From the NCBI RefSeq assembly GCF_022568835.1, contig NZ_JAKZHV010000010.1, forward strand, positions 62,001-126,000: DNA of 64,000 nt, in the 5' to 3' direction. The notes beneath the pieces are model-generated. The model saw only the letters and a list, made by a program, of their open reading frames with translations. It did not search any database and was not told where the DNA came from. Source of the stretch: Arsenicicoccus piscis (lineage in GTDB: Bacteria > Actinomycetota > Actinomycetes > Actinomycetales > Dermatophilaceae). Made by a program: the position numbers and the translations under genes. Of the stretch, positions 55,030 to 63,896 are shown piece after piece (position 1 is the first letter of the stretch; every line of letters begins with the position of its first letter).

Positions 55030-55665
55030 CTACGGGATCGGGGCGTCGCGCAGCTCGCGGCCACCACCGGGCTGCCAGAGCACGTCGCCGCCCGCACCCA
55101 GGTTGGCGACCCGGGCGAGGATGAACAGCAGGTCGGAGAGCCGGTTGAGGTAGGTCGCGGCCAGCACGTTGACCCCGCCGGTGCCGCGCGGGCTGCCCTC
55201 GGGGGCCTCCTGGTCGCCGTAGGCCTCGATCGCGGCCCAGGTGGAGCGCTCCGCGCGCCGCACCACCGTGCACGCGTGGTGCAGGTAGGCCGCGCCCGGG
55301 GTGCCTCCGGGCAGGATGAACGACCGGAGCTTGTCCAGCTCGTCGTTGTAGCGATCGCAGTCGGCCTCGAGCTCGTCGACCCAGGCCGCCTTGACCCGCA
55401 GCGGGGGGTACTCGGGGTCGGGGGCGAGGGGGTTGCAGAGGTCCGCACCCACGTCGAACAGGTCGTTCTGCACGCGCGTCAGCGTCTCGACCACGTCGGT
55501 GCGCAGCCCCCCGCAGGTGATGGCGACGCCGAGCACCGCGTTGGCCTCGTTGGCATCGGCGTAGGCCGCCAGCCGGGGGTCGGTCTTGCGGGTCCGGCTG
55601 AAGTCGCCGAGCGCGGTCGTGCCCTGGTCGCCGGTCCGGGTGTAGATGCGCGTGAGGTTGACCAT
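55030..55665 (-). CDS. Cob(I)alamin adenosyltransferase, PduO type
   Basis: Makes adenosylcobalamin from cob(I)alamin and ATP. The N-terminal ATP loop IYTRTGDQGTTALGDFSR is complete, and the C-terminal helices have TVVRRAERSTWAAIEAYGD and LNRLSDLLFILARVAN, the PduO family motifs. 211 residues, a normal length. The ATG at 55665 gives the standard MVNLTRIYTRTG-type start. The product is needed by the MeaA-type mutase about 700 bp away, so the pairing is sensible even though they are on opposite strands. Confidence 0.92.
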   Translation of the reverse strand: MVNLTRIYTRTGDQGTTALGDFSRTRKTDPRLAAYADANEANAVLGVAITCGGLRTDVVETLTRVQNDLFDVGADLCNPLAPDPEYPPLRVKAAWVDELEADCDRYNDELDKLRSFILPGGTPGAAYLHHACTVVRRAERSTWAAIEAYGDQEAPEGSPRGTGGVNVLAATYLNRLSDLLFILARVANLGAGGDVLWQPGGGRELRDAPIP

Positions 55666-55732
55666 GGCGCCATCGTCCCACGCCCCGCTGCCGCGCCGGT
55701 GTGGCGAAAGTCCCCATCTCATGGCGTTCTTT

Positions 55733-55774
55733 GCTACAGAATGTAATGAAACGGCTACGCAATATCACGAAACC
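55733..55774. repeat. Two 21-bp imperfect direct repeats in an AT-rich patch
   Basis: Copies at 55733-55753 and 55754-55774 both begin GCTAC and hold GAAAC near their ends; most of the other positions match. The period is two helical turns. The patch lies 27 bp upstream of the candidate -10 of the STAS gene and is far richer in A+T than its surroundings, which suggests a regulator's binding site. Confidence 0.6.
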
Positions 55775-55800
55775 TCTGTCACAGACTGGGCCGAAGGGGC

Positions 55801-55806
55801 TACCCT
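55801..55806 (+). promoter_or_regulatory. Candidate -10 of the STAS gene
   Basis: TACCCT about 28 bases before the ATG, with a GGGAGGGAGG ribosome site between. Confidence 0.4.
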
Positions 55807-55834
55807 GGCCGAACGGCAGAGGGAGGGAGGCCCG

Positions 55835-56263
55835 ATGACGACTGGCTCGACGCTATCCCCGACCGGATCGGCGGGGGCTGCGACGGCTGCCGCTGCGCCG
55901 GCCGTCGTCGAGGAGCTCGTGCCGGGCCAGGAGGTCCTGGTCCGCGGCCGGCTGGACGTCCGCTCCGTCGCCGAGGTCCGCGACGCCCTCCACCGGGTCC
56001 TGCTCAGCGGTCGGGGCGACCTGCTCATCCACCTCGCCGAGGCCGAGGTCCACGACTCCAGCGGGCTCGCGGTCGTCGTGAGCGTCCACCGCCGAGCCGT
56101 GGCCCTCGAGCGTCGCCTCGTCGTCGTCGACGCCACCCCGCGCCTCGAGCGGCTCGTGCGCGGCTCACGGCTGCACCGGGTGCTCAACTGGCAGGCTCCC
56201 CGCGAGGACCTGCTCGCCGGCCGCCGGCGCCAGGGCCGGCCTGTGGTGACCGTCACGCCCTGA
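55835..56263 (+). CDS. STAS-domain (anti-sigma-antagonist-like) protein
   Basis: 142 residues: a 25-residue Ala/Gly/Thr-rich start, then a STAS fold (VLVRGRLDVRSVAEVRDALH, GDLLIHLAEAEVHDSSGLAVVVSVHRRAV). The serine of HDSSGLA matches the residue phosphorylated in SpoIIAA/BldG-type antagonists. No anti-sigma kinase or sigma gene is adjacent, so the partner is unknown. It has a strong ribosome site and the direct repeats described upstream. Confidence 0.85.
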   Translation: MTTGSTLSPTGSAGAATAAAAPAVVEELVPGQEVLVRGRLDVRSVAEVRDALHRVLLSGRGDLLIHLAEAEVHDSSGLAVVVSVHRRAVALERRLVVVDATPRLERLVRGSRLHRVLNWQAPREDLLAGRRRQGRPVVTVTP

Positions 56264-56351
56264 CCACGGCCGTGCACGAGGGGCACCAGGGGCGGACCCG
56301 TTGTGGTGACCGTCACGGCGCGATGCCCTCCCCGTCGCCGTTACCGGCGGG

Positions 56352-56357
56352 TACGTT
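56352..56357 (+). promoter_or_regulatory. Candidate -10 of meaA
   Basis: TACGTT ends six bases before the ATG, with no ribosome site between, suggesting a leaderless transcript. Confidence 0.35.
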
Positions 56358-56363
56358 CGGCCC

Positions 56364-58442
56364 ATGGGCGTCAACCACGACAAGGACCGACCGTGGGTGA
56401 TGCGCACCTACGCGGGCCACTCCTCCGCGCAGGCCAGCAACGAGCTCTACCGGACGAATCTGGCCAAGGGCCAGACCGGGCTCTCGGTGGCCTTCGACCT
56501 CCCCACCCAGACGGGCTACGACCCGGACCACATCCTCGCGCGCGGTGAGGTGGGCAAGGTCGGGGTGCCGATCAGCCACCTCGGCGACATGACCGCGCTG
56601 TTCGACCAGATCCCGCTGGCGCAGATGAACACCTCGATGACCATCAACGCGCCGGCGATGTATCTGCTCGCGCTCTACCAGAGCGTCGCCGAGCAGCAGG
56701 CCGTCGCCGACGGCGTCGACCCGACCCAGGTGGTGCCGCTGCTCGCGGGGACGACGCAGAACGACATCATCAAGGAGTACCTCTCGCGCGGGACGCACAT
56801 CTTCGGTCCCGAGCCGTCGCTGCGCCTGATCACCGACATGATCGCCTACACGGTCGAGGCGATGCCGCGGTGGAACCCGATCAACATCTGCAGCTATCAC
56901 CTGCAGGAGGCGGGCGCGACGCCGGTGCAGGAGCTGGCGTTCGCGATGAGCACCGCCATCGCCGTGCTCGACGCGGTCGTCGCGGCGGGCCAGGTGCCGC
57001 AAGAGCGGATGGGCGAGGTCGTCGCGCGGATCTCGTTCTTCGTCAACGCGGGGGTGCGCTTCGTCGAGGAGATGTGCAAGATGCGCGCCTTCGTCGAGCT
57101 CTGGGACGAGGTCACCCGCGAGCGCTACGGCGTGCAGGACCCCAAGCACCGGCGGTTCCGCTACGGCGTGCAGGTCAACTCCCTCGGCCTGACCGAGGCG
57201 CAGCCCGAGAACAACGTCCAGCGCATCGTGCTGGAGATGCTCGCCGTCACGCTGTCCAAGGACGCCCGCGCCCGCGCCGTGCAGCTGCCGGCGTGGAACG
57301 AGGCACTCGGCCTGCCGCGGCCGTGGGACCAGCAGTGGTCGCTGCGGATCCAGCAGGTGCTCGCCTTCGAGTCCGACCTGCTGGAGTACGACGACCTGTT
57401 CGCGGGGTCGCACGTCGTCGAGGCCAAGGTCGCCGAGCTGGTGGCCGGTGCCCGGCAGGAGGTAGACCGGATCCTCGCCCTGGGCGGTGCCGTCGAGGCC
57501 GTGGAGTCCGGCTACCTCAAGTCCGCCCTGGTCTCCTCGCACGCCGCCCGCCGACGCCGGATCGAGTCGGGGGAGGACGTCGTGGTGGGCGTCAACCGCT
57601 TCACGACCACCGAGCCCAACCCGCTCACCGCCGACCTGGACCAGGCGATCCACAGCGTCGACCCCGACGTCGAGCGGCAGGCCGTCGAGGCGGTGCGCGC
57701 CTGGCGCGAGGCGCGCGACGCCGACCCGCAGCGCCGCGACGCCGCCTCGGCGGCGCTGGCCCGGCTGAAGGCCGACGCTGCGGGCTCCACCAACCTCGTC
57801 GAGGCGTCGCTGGAGTGCGCCCGCGCGGGCGTCACCGTGGGGGAGTGGACCGACGCCCTGCGCGAGGTGTTCGGCGAATATCGCGCTCACACAGGGGTGT
57901 TCGGCGCGTCCAGCGCCGGTGCGACGCCCGACCAGGAGCTCGCGGGTGGCCCGGCGGCGCCGTTCAGCTCCGAGCTCGCCGTGGTCCGCGACCGGGTGCG
58001 GCGCACCGGCGACGAGCTCGGTGGCCGGTTGCGCTTCCTCGTCGGCAAGCCCGGGCTGGATGGCCACTCCAACGGCGCCGAGCAGGTGGCGGTGCGCGCG
58101 CGCGACGCGGGCTTCGAGGTGATCTACCAGGGCATCCGGCTGACCCCGGGTGAGATCGTCGCCGCAGCGATCGCCGAGGACGTGCACGTGGTCGGCCTGT
58201 CGGTGCTGTCGGGGTCGCACCTGGCGCTGGTGCCGGAGGTCCTCGACGGGCTGCGGGCCGCGGGAGCCGGCGACGTGCCCGTGGTCCTCGGGGGCATCAT
58301 CCCCGAGCGCGACGCGGCCGAGCTGAGGCGGCTCGGGGTCGCGGCGGTGTTCACCCCCAAGGACTTCGGCCTCAACGACATCATGGGCCAGGTCGTCGAC
58401 ATCGTGCGTGCCGCCAACGGCCTCCAGGCCCACCCGGCGTAG
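56364..58442 (+). CDS. meaA: MeaA-type B12-dependent mutase (ethylmalonyl-CoA mutase family)
   Basis: 692 residues. The N-terminal TIM barrel opens RTYAGHSSAQASNELYRTNL and holds FDLPTQTGYDPDH and NTSMTINAPAMYLLALY. The C-terminal cobalamin domain has the lower-ligand motif D-x-H-x-x-G in GLDGHSNGAEQV near residue 565 and SGSHLALVPEVLDGL. Single-chain mutases of this type, annotated MeaA, act on ethylmalonyl-CoA or related acids. The order of domains is the large-subunit one in a single protein. No crotonyl-CoA carboxylase/reductase is in the window, so the pathway cannot be settled. Confidence 0.9.
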   Translation: MGVNHDKDRPWVMRTYAGHSSAQASNELYRTNLAKGQTGLSVAFDLPTQTGYDPDHILARGEVGKVGVPISHLGDMTALFDQIPLAQMNTSMTINAPAMYLLALYQSVAEQQAVADGVDPTQVVPLLAGTTQNDIIKEYLSRGTHIFGPEPSLRLITDMIAYTVEAMPRWNPINICSYHLQEAGATPVQELAFAMSTAIAVLDAVVAAGQVPQERMGEVVARISFFVNAGVRFVEEMCKMRAFVELWDEVTRERYGVQDPKHRRFRYGVQVNSLGLTEAQPENNVQRIVLEMLAVTLSKDARARAVQLPAWNEALGLPRPWDQQWSLRIQQVLAFESDLLEYDDLFAGSHVVEAKVAELVAGARQEVDRILALGGAVEAVESGYLKSALVSSHAARRRRIESGEDVVVGVNRFTTTEPNPLTADLDQAIHSVDPDVERQAVEAVRAWREARDADPQRRDAASAALARLKADAAGSTNLVEASLECARAGVTVGEWTDALREVFGEYRAHTGVFGASSAGATPDQELAGGPAAPFSSELAVVRDRVRRTGDELGGRLRFLVGKPGLDGHSNGAEQVAVRARDAGFEVIYQGIRLTPGEIVAAAIAEDVHVVGLSVLSGSHLALVPEVLDGLRAAGAGDVPVVLGGIIPERDAAELRRLGVAAVFTPKDFGLNDIMGQVVDIVRAANGLQAHPA

Positions 58443-58456
58443 CTCTCGCACCCCGC

Positions 58457-58462
58457 TAGAGT
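58457..58462 (+). promoter_or_regulatory. Candidate leaderless -10 of the histidine phosphatase gene
   Basis: TAGAGT is followed by exactly seven bases and GTG (58470). Confidence 0.5.
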
Positions 58463-58469
58463 GGCGAGC

Positions 58470-59102
58470 GTGAGCGATCTGCAGTGCGCCGCCACCCTCC
58501 ACGTCGCGCGGCACGGGGACGCCGAGTACGACGTCCAGGGGATGATCACCGACGAGGGCGGGTGGCTGAGCGAGCTCGGGCGCGAGCAGGTGCGCGCCCT
58601 GGCCGAGCGGCTGGCCGCGGACCCCGCTGTGGCGGTGGGGGCGGTCTACTCCTCGACGCTGGAGCGGGCGGTCGAGTCGGGCGAGCTGGCGGCGTCCGTC
58701 CTCGGGCTCGAGAACACCGTGGTCGCCGGCCTGCAGGAGTACTCCGTCGGTGACCTGGTCGGGCGGCGCTACAGCGACCCCGACGTCGCGGTCGTCTTCG
58801 AGGCGTGGCTGGACGGCGACCTGGACGCGTCCTTCCCCGGTGCCGAGGACGGTCACCAGGTCCTGGCCCGGGTGCGCGCGGCGCTGGAGGAGATCGTCGA
58901 CGCCAACCGTGGCCGGCACGTCCTCGTCTTCAGCCACGGCGGCGTGATGTCGCTCGTGCTCCCACGACTTGCCCAGAACGTGCGAGATGACTACGCGCGC
59001 AAGAACTTCCTGCCCAACGCGGTGCCCGCGGTCGTGCGGGCGGACGCTGACGGCTGGGTCGTCGACAGCTGGCCCGGCACCACCGACCCGAGGTCGGTGT
59101 GA
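58470..59102 (+). CDS. Histidine phosphatase superfamily protein
   Basis: About 210 residues with the RHG motif (LHVARHGDAEYDV), where the histidine takes the phosphate, and the second catalytic histidine in VFSHGGVMSLV. The fold is that of phosphoglycerate-mutase-like phosphatases. Substrate is unknown. The GTG start fits the leaderless -10. The stop overlaps the start of the following FAD oxidoreductase pseudogene. Confidence 0.85.
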   Translation: MSDLQCAATLHVARHGDAEYDVQGMITDEGGWLSELGREQVRALAERLAADPAVAVGAVYSSTLERAVESGELAASVLGLENTVVAGLQEYSVGDLVGRRYSDPDVAVVFEAWLDGDLDASFPGAEDGHQVLARVRAALEEIVDANRGRHVLVFSHGGVMSLVLPRLAQNVRDDYARKNFLPNAVPAVVRADADGWVVDSWPGTTDPRSV

Positions 59103-60432
59103 GCGCCGGCCAGCTCCCGGTCGTCGTCGTGGGCGGTGGGATCGCGGGGGTCAGCTGCTGCGCCGAGCTCCGCGCGCAGGGGTAGGCCGGGCCAATCACG
59201 CTGATCGACGCCGGTGACCTGCTGCACGACCGACCGCCGTTGTCGAAGGAGCTGCTGCGCGGCGAGGTCGACGAGAGCGGGATCAGGCTGCACGACGAGG
59301 CGTGGTTCGCCGCCTCGGACATCGCTCTCCACCAAGGCATCTCGGTAGACCGTGCGGTCGGCTCCGCGCCCGACGACCTCGCGGTGGTCCTGGCCGACGG
59401 GCAGACCCTGCCGGCCGCCGCGGTGGTGCTGGCGACCGGTGGGCTGGCTCGGCGGCTGCCGGTGGTCGGCGGCGACCTCGCCGAGCTGCACCACCTGCGC
59501 ACCGTCGAGACGCGCGGCGACTGCGGCAGGCTCTCGTGCCCGGCCGTCGGGTCTGCGTCGTCGGTGGCGGGCTCATCGGAGCCGAGATCGCCTCCACCGC
59601 AAGCGATCTCGGGGCGCAGGTCATCCTCGTCGAGCCGACGCTGCCGCTGGAGGCAGTGGTCGGACGGGACGTCGCGCGCTGGCTGCACGACCTGCACGTC
59701 GCGCACGGGGTGCGGGTCGTCGAGGCCGCGGTGGTCGAGATTCGCACGGCCGCAACGACGTCCACGCGGGACAGGTCCACGCGGGGCGGGTCGACGCCGG
59801 GCGGCTCGACGAGCCCGCGCCTCGAGGTGGTCACCAGCGACGGGCAGGTCCTCGCTGTCGACGACGTCGTCGTCGGCGTGGGCGGCATCCCGGACACCCG
59901 GGTCGCCGAGGCCAGCGGGCTCGAGGTCGTCCCCGGCAGCGGGGTGGTCGTCGACGGGGCCGGGCGCACGACGGGCGCCGGGGTCTACGCGATCGGCGAC
60001 GTGGCGCTGCACGAGCACCCGCGGCTGGGCCGCACCCGCAGCGAGCACTGGGACGCCGCAACGCGATCCGCGGCCCGCGCGGCCGCGGCGATCGCGACCG
60101 GAGACGGGCCCGAGTCGGAGCGCGAGCAGGAGCACGAGCACGAGCACGAGCACGAGACGCCGTGGTTCTGGACCGACCGCTACGGCCACCACGTCGAGGT
60201 GACGGGTGACGCGGTGCACGGCGACCGGGTGGTCCGCGGCGTGGTGGGGGAGCCGCCGTTCGCGGTGCTGCGGCTGGTCGACGGGGCGCTCACCGGCGCG
60301 GTGACCGTGGACCTCGGTCCCACCGGTCGAGCCGTGCGTCGCCTGGTCGAGGCGGGCGCCTCGGTGGGCGCCGACCTGCTCGGCGACCCCGCGACCGACT
60401 TGCGCGCGCTGGCCCGCCGGCTGCCGCGCTGA
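59099..60432 (+). pseudogene. FAD/NAD(P)-dependent oxidoreductase (ferredoxin reductase-like), nonsense plus frameshift
   Basis: A typical FAD start (VVVVGGGIAGVSCCAELRAQG) is cut by an in-frame TAG at 59183-59185, where an aromatic codon is expected before AGPITLID. The frame continues through DRPPLSKELLRGEV and AAVVLATGGLARRLPV. Then one base is lost near 59510, and the second Rossmann motif (VCVVGGGLIGAEIAST) and C-terminal FAD site (GAGVYAIGDVALHEHP) lie in another frame. Two separate lesions argue for real decay. The rest of the sequence is still well conserved, so decay is recent. It starts with a GTGA overlap from the phosphatase gene. A His-Glu repeat lies near the end. Confidence 0.88.
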
Positions 60433-60485
60433 GCGCGACTCGCTGGGCCGCGCTGAGCGCGACTCGCTGGGCCGCGCTGAGCGCG
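60424..60485. repeat. 24-bp tandem repeat over a gene end
   Basis: Copies start at 60424, 60448 and 60472. The first two are identical and the third matches for its first 14 bases. The first copy contains the TGA of the FAD oxidoreductase pseudogene, and each holds the palindrome GCGCTGAGCGC. Confidence 0.93.
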
Positions 60486-60516
60486 GCACTCCCTCTGAGG
60501 CGGCCTCAGAACAGTC

Positions 60517-61212
60517 TCAGAACAGCCGCGACTCGATGTCGTCGATGCCCCGCAAGGCGTCGTAGTCCAGTGTCACGCAACGGATCCCGCGGTCGGTCGC
60601 GAGGGTGCGGGCCTGCGGCTTGATCTCCTGCGCCGCGAAGATCCCGGTCACCGGTGCGAGGAGCGGGTCGCGGTTGAGCAGCTCCAGGTAGCGGGTCAGC
60701 TGCTCGACGCCGTCGATCTCGCCGCGGCGCTTGATCTCGACGGCGACGGTGGCACCGGAGGCGTCCTTGCAGAGGATGTCGACCGGACCGATGGCGGTCA
60801 TGAACTCCCGGCGCACGAGCGTCCAGCCCTCGCCGAGGGTGTGGATGTGCTCGGCCAGCAGCTTCTGCAGATGGGCCTCGACGCCGTCCTTGACCAGGCC
60901 CGGGTCCACGCCGAGGTCGTGACTGTGCTCATGCAGCACCTCGTGCAGCTGCACCCGCAGCCGGTCGTCGGACTTGGCGTTCTGCACGATCCAGCAGGCG
61001 GTCGCGCCCGCCTCGGCCTCCTCGGGAGTGGGCTCGACCTCGACCAGGGTGCACGGCGGCGACATCCAGTTGAGCGGCTTGTAGGAACCGCCGTCGGAGT
61101 GCACCAGCACCGACCCGTCGTTCTTGACGACGAGCAGCCGGGTGGCGAGGGGCAGGTGGGCGGTGAGCCGGCCGAGGTAGTCGACGCTGCACCGGGCGAT
61201 CACGAGACGCAC
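60517..61212 (-). CDS. nucS: Mismatch-specific endonuclease NucS
   Basis: 231 residues. The N-terminal DNA-binding half starts [20 protein letters not shown] and has [16 protein letters not shown]. The C-terminal RecB-like nuclease has the Asp in GPVDILCKD and the Glu-x-Lys in [13 protein letters not shown]. Actinobacteria lack MutS/MutL and use NucS for mismatch repair. The GTG start is eight bases after a TAGGCT -10, so it is probably leaderless. Confidence 0.95.
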   Translation of the reverse strand: MRLVIARCSVDYLGRLTAHLPLATRLLVVKNDGSVLVHSDGGSYKPLNWMSPPCTLVEVEPTPEEAEAGATACWIVQNAKSDDRLRVQLHEVLHEHSHDLGVDPGLVKDGVEAHLQKLLAEHIHTLGEGWTLVRREFMTAIGPVDILCKDASGATVAVEIKRRGEIDGVEQLTRYLELLNRDPLLAPVTGIFAAQEIKPQARTLATDRGIRCVTLDYDALRGIDDIESRLF

Positions 61213-61220
61213 GGTGCCCG

Positions 61221-61226
61221 AGCCTA
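61221..61226 (-). promoter_or_regulatory. Candidate leaderless -10 of nucS
   Basis: Minus-strand TAGGCT, then eight bases and GTG at 61212. It settles the start upstream of the conserved [11 protein letters not shown]. Confidence 0.5.
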
Positions 61227-61322
61227 GCCCACGGGGCCATCGTGACCACCGAGCCCGACTGTGACCGACGTCGCGTGGCGCCACCCTTGCCCGGGCTGCG
61301 TGGCCGAACCAGACTCGGGCGC

Positions 61323-63152
61323 ATGCCGGACAACCAGCCCGCCAACAGCCAGCAGCACACCGACGACGGCACGCGCGCCGTCACGACCGTCGGGGTGGTC
61401 GGCCTCGGCATCATGGGGTCCGGCATCGTCGAGGTGTTCGCCCGGGCGGGTGTCCCCGTCGTTGCCGTAGAGTTGGACGCAGCGGCGCTGGAGCGTGGCC
61501 GCGAGCGCGTGGAGCGGTCTACGGCACGAGGGGTGGAGCGCGGCAAGCTGACGGCGCAGGAGAAGGCCGAGGTGGACGCGCAGGTGACCTTCGCGAGCGC
61601 GCTCGACGCCCTCGCCGACGTCGATCTGGTGATCGAGGCGATCCCCGAGATCATCGAGGCCAAGCAGCAGCTCTTCGGCGCGCTGGACGCGGTGGTGCGG
61701 CCGGACACCATCCTCGCGACCAACACCTCCAGCCTCTCGGTCACCGACATCGCGGTGTCCACGAAGGACCCGAGCCGGGTCGTCGGGATGCACTTCTTCA
61801 ACCCGGCGACGGTGCAGCCGCTCGTCGAGGTCATCCGCACGGTCATCGTGGCCCCTGACGTGGTCGAGACCACCCGGGCGCTCGCCGAGCGGCTCGGCAA
61901 GACCCCGGTCATCGCGGGGGACCGCGCCGGCTTCATCGCCAACTCGCTGCTGCTCGGCTACCTCAACCACGCGATCTCGCTCTACGAGAGCCGGTACGCC
62001 ACGCGCGAGGACCTCGACGCGGCCATGCGCCACGGCTGCGGCTACCCGCTCGGCCCGCTGGCGCTGGTCGACCTGATCGGCCTGGACACCTGCCTGCAGG
62101 TGCTCGACACGATGTATCGCCAGGACCGCGACAAGCTGCACGCCCCGACGCCCCTGCTCAAGCAGATGGTCACGGCGGGGATGCTCGGGCGCAAGACCGG
62201 CCGAGGGTTCTACACCTATGCGGGGCCGGGGTCCTCGCAGATCGTGCCGGACGCCCTCACACCGGCCGAGCCGGACCCGGCCGCCGGCCCCGCCCGCGCG
62301 GTCGAGCGCGTCGGGGTGGTCGGCACCGGCACGATGGCCACCGGCATCATCGAGGTCCTCGCCGGAGCCGGGCTGCCGGTCACCTTCGTCGGGCGGTCGA
62401 GCGAGAAGGTCGATGCGGTCGTCGCGGCCATCACCACCAGCCAGGACAAGGCGATCGCCCGCGGGAGGTCGACCGAGGAGGCCAAGGCGGCCGTGCTCGG
62501 GCGGCTCACGTCCGCCACCGACGTGGCTGCGCTCGGCGAGGTCGACCTGGTGGTCGAGGCGATCGCCGAGGACCTCGAGGTCAAGCTCGACCTCTTCCGG
62601 CGGCTGGACGCCGTGGCCAAGCCGGGGGCGATCCTCGCGACGACCACGTCCAGCCTGCCCGTGATCGAGTGCGCCGCCGCGACCTCCCGGCCGCAGGACG
62701 TCATCGGGATGCACTTCTTCAACCCGGCCCGCGCGATGAAGCTGGTCGAGGTCGTGCACTCGGTCGCGACCGACCCGGAGGTCACCGACACGGTGATCGC
62801 GCTCTGCCGACGTCTCGGCAAGGTGCCGGTGCGCTGCGCCGACCGGGCCGGCTTCATCGTCAACGCGTTGCTGTTCCCCTACCTCAACGACGCGGTCAAG
62901 ATGCTCGAGGCCAACTACGCCTCCGCCGACGAGATCGACCTCGCGATGAAGAACGGCTGCGGCCTGCCCATGGGGCCGTTCGAGCTGCTCGACGTCGTCG
63001 GCCTGGACGTCTCGCACGCGATCGAGCGCCAGCTCTACCTGGAGTTCCGCGACCGCGGTTACGCCCCCGCTCCGCTGCTCGAGCAGATGGTCAAGGCGGG
63101 CTACCTCGGCCGCAAGACCGGCAAGGGCTTCCGCAGCTACGCCACCGCGTAG
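61323..63152 (+). CDS. Two-module 3-hydroxyacyl-CoA dehydrogenase
   Basis: 609 residues built of two complete 3HCDH units joined by a Pro/Ala linker near residue 325. Each has an NAD motif ([38 protein letters not shown]), the HFFNPA segment with the catalytic histidine ([24 protein letters not shown]), and the C-terminal domain GRKTG.GF. Most such enzymes have one unit. The first unit's tail is shorter by a few residues, but both look active. No hydratase domain is present, so it is not FadB/FadJ-like. Likely beta-oxidation or 3-hydroxybutyryl-CoA oxidation. Confidence 0.9.
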   Translation: MPDNQPANSQQHTDDGTRAVTTVGVVGLGIMGSGIVEVFARAGVPVVAVELDAAALERGRERVERSTARGVERGKLTAQEKAEVDAQVTFASALDALADVDLVIEAIPEIIEAKQQLFGALDAVVRPDTILATNTSSLSVTDIAVSTKDPSRVVGMHFFNPATVQPLVEVIRTVIVAPDVVETTRALAERLGKTPVIAGDRAGFIANSLLLGYLNHAISLYESRYATREDLDAAMRHGCGYPLGPLALVDLIGLDTCLQVLDTMYRQDRDKLHAPTPLLKQMVTAGMLGRKTGRGFYTYAGPGSSQIVPDALTPAEPDPAAGPARAVERVGVVGTGTMATGIIEVLAGAGLPVTFVGRSSEKVDAVVAAITTSQDKAIARGRSTEEAKAAVLGRLTSATDVAALGEVDLVVEAIAEDLEVKLDLFRRLDAVAKPGAILATTTSSLPVIECAAATSRPQDVIGMHFFNPARAMKLVEVVHSVATDPEVTDTVIALCRRLGKVPVRCADRAGFIVNALLFPYLNDAVKMLEANYASADEIDLAMKNGCGLPMGPFELLDVVGLDVSHAIERQLYLEFRDRGYAPAPLLEQMVKAGYLGRKTGKGFRSYATA

Positions 63153-63215
63153 CCCGCGCAGGCACGCGGCACGTAACACCGCGCGACACGACACGACACG
63201 CCGCTACGGCGACTC

Positions 63216-63244
63216 TTGACCTCTCGCGACATACTCGGTATACC
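63216..63244 (+). promoter_or_regulatory. Promoter of the ABC transporter
   Basis: TTGACC, a 17-bp spacer and TATACC form a good sigma-A promoter. The -10 overlaps the first copy of the ATACTCGGTAT operator. Confidence 0.65.
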
Positions 63245-63277
63245 TCTACCTACCAGCAGAAATACTCGGTATGTCGC
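63226..63277. promoter_or_regulatory. Paired operator for a local repressor
   Basis: ATACTCGGTAT occurs at 63231-63241 and 63262-63272 (31 bp apart). Each copy is itself palindromic (ATAC-n3-GTAT), and the two are extended by GCGACATAC and GTATGTCGC, which form an inverted pair. Such sites are typical of PadR-type repressors near ABC exporters. No such regulator gene is in the window before 64000. Confidence 0.65.
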
Positions 63278-63294
63278 TCAGCAGAGGAGGCCCG

Positions 63295-63891
63295 ATGGTC
63301 GTGCTCCAGCTCTCGGACGTCAGCCGCACCCATGGCTCCGGCGACACCGCCGTCCACGCCCTGCGCGGGGTAGACCTCGTGGTCCAGGCAGGTGAGCTGG
63401 TCGCCGTGATGGGTCCCTCCGGATCGGGCAAGTCCACCCTGCTCAACCTCTTCAACCTGATCTCCTCGCTCACCGCGGCCGAGAACGTCTCGCTGCCGCT
63501 CGAGCTCGACGGCATGCGCCCGCGCCAGGCCCGCAAGCACGCCCGGGCGGCGCTCGAGGAGGTCGGCATCCGCGAGCTGACCGACCGCTACCCCGACCAG
63601 ATGTCCGGCGGGCAGCAGCAGCGGGTCGCCATCTGCCGCGCGCTCGTCGGTGACCGACGCCTGGTGCTCGCCGACGAGCCCACCGGCGCGCTCGACTCGG
63701 TGACCGGCGAGGCGATCCTGCAGGTCCTGCGCCACCGGTGCGACCAGGGCGCGGCCGGTCTGCTCGTGACCCACGAGGCCCGGCACGCAGCCTGGGCCGA
63801 CCGGGTCGTCTTCCTGCGCGACGGCGTCGTGGTCGACACGACCGGGCCGGCCCCGAGCGCCGAGTCCCTGCTCGAGACGACTGGGGTCTGA
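63295..63891 (+). CDS. ABC transporter ATPase with Q-loop region deleted
   Basis: Walker A (GPSGSGKSTLLNL), signature (MSGGQQQRVAI), Walker B (LVLADEPTGALD) and H-loop (LLVTHEARHA) are all present. But Walker A runs almost directly into FNLISSLTAAENVSLPLEL. In relatives about 45 residues lie between LLNL and FNL, including the Q-loop Gln, so this looks like an in-frame deletion. At 198 residues it is shorter than the usual 220-250. The ATG at 63295 has GAGGAGG ahead; ATG 63271 lies within the operator. It resembles MacB/LolD-type export ATPases, and a permease gene follows. Confidence 0.85.
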   Translation: MVVLQLSDVSRTHGSGDTAVHALRGVDLVVQAGELVAVMGPSGSGKSTLLNLFNLISSLTAAENVSLPLELDGMRPRQARKHARAALEEVGIRELTDRYPDQMSGGQQQRVAICRALVGDRRLVLADEPTGALDSVTGEAILQVLRHRCDQGAAGLLVTHEARHAAWADRVVFLRDGVVVDTTGPAPSAESLLETTGV

Positions 63892-63896
63892 GCGCC

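Noticed and set aside
59183-59185. TAG as a recoded amino acid (pyrrolysine)
   Set aside because: The gene also has a frameshift, and nothing suggests Pyl machinery; an aromatic-to-stop mutation is simpler.
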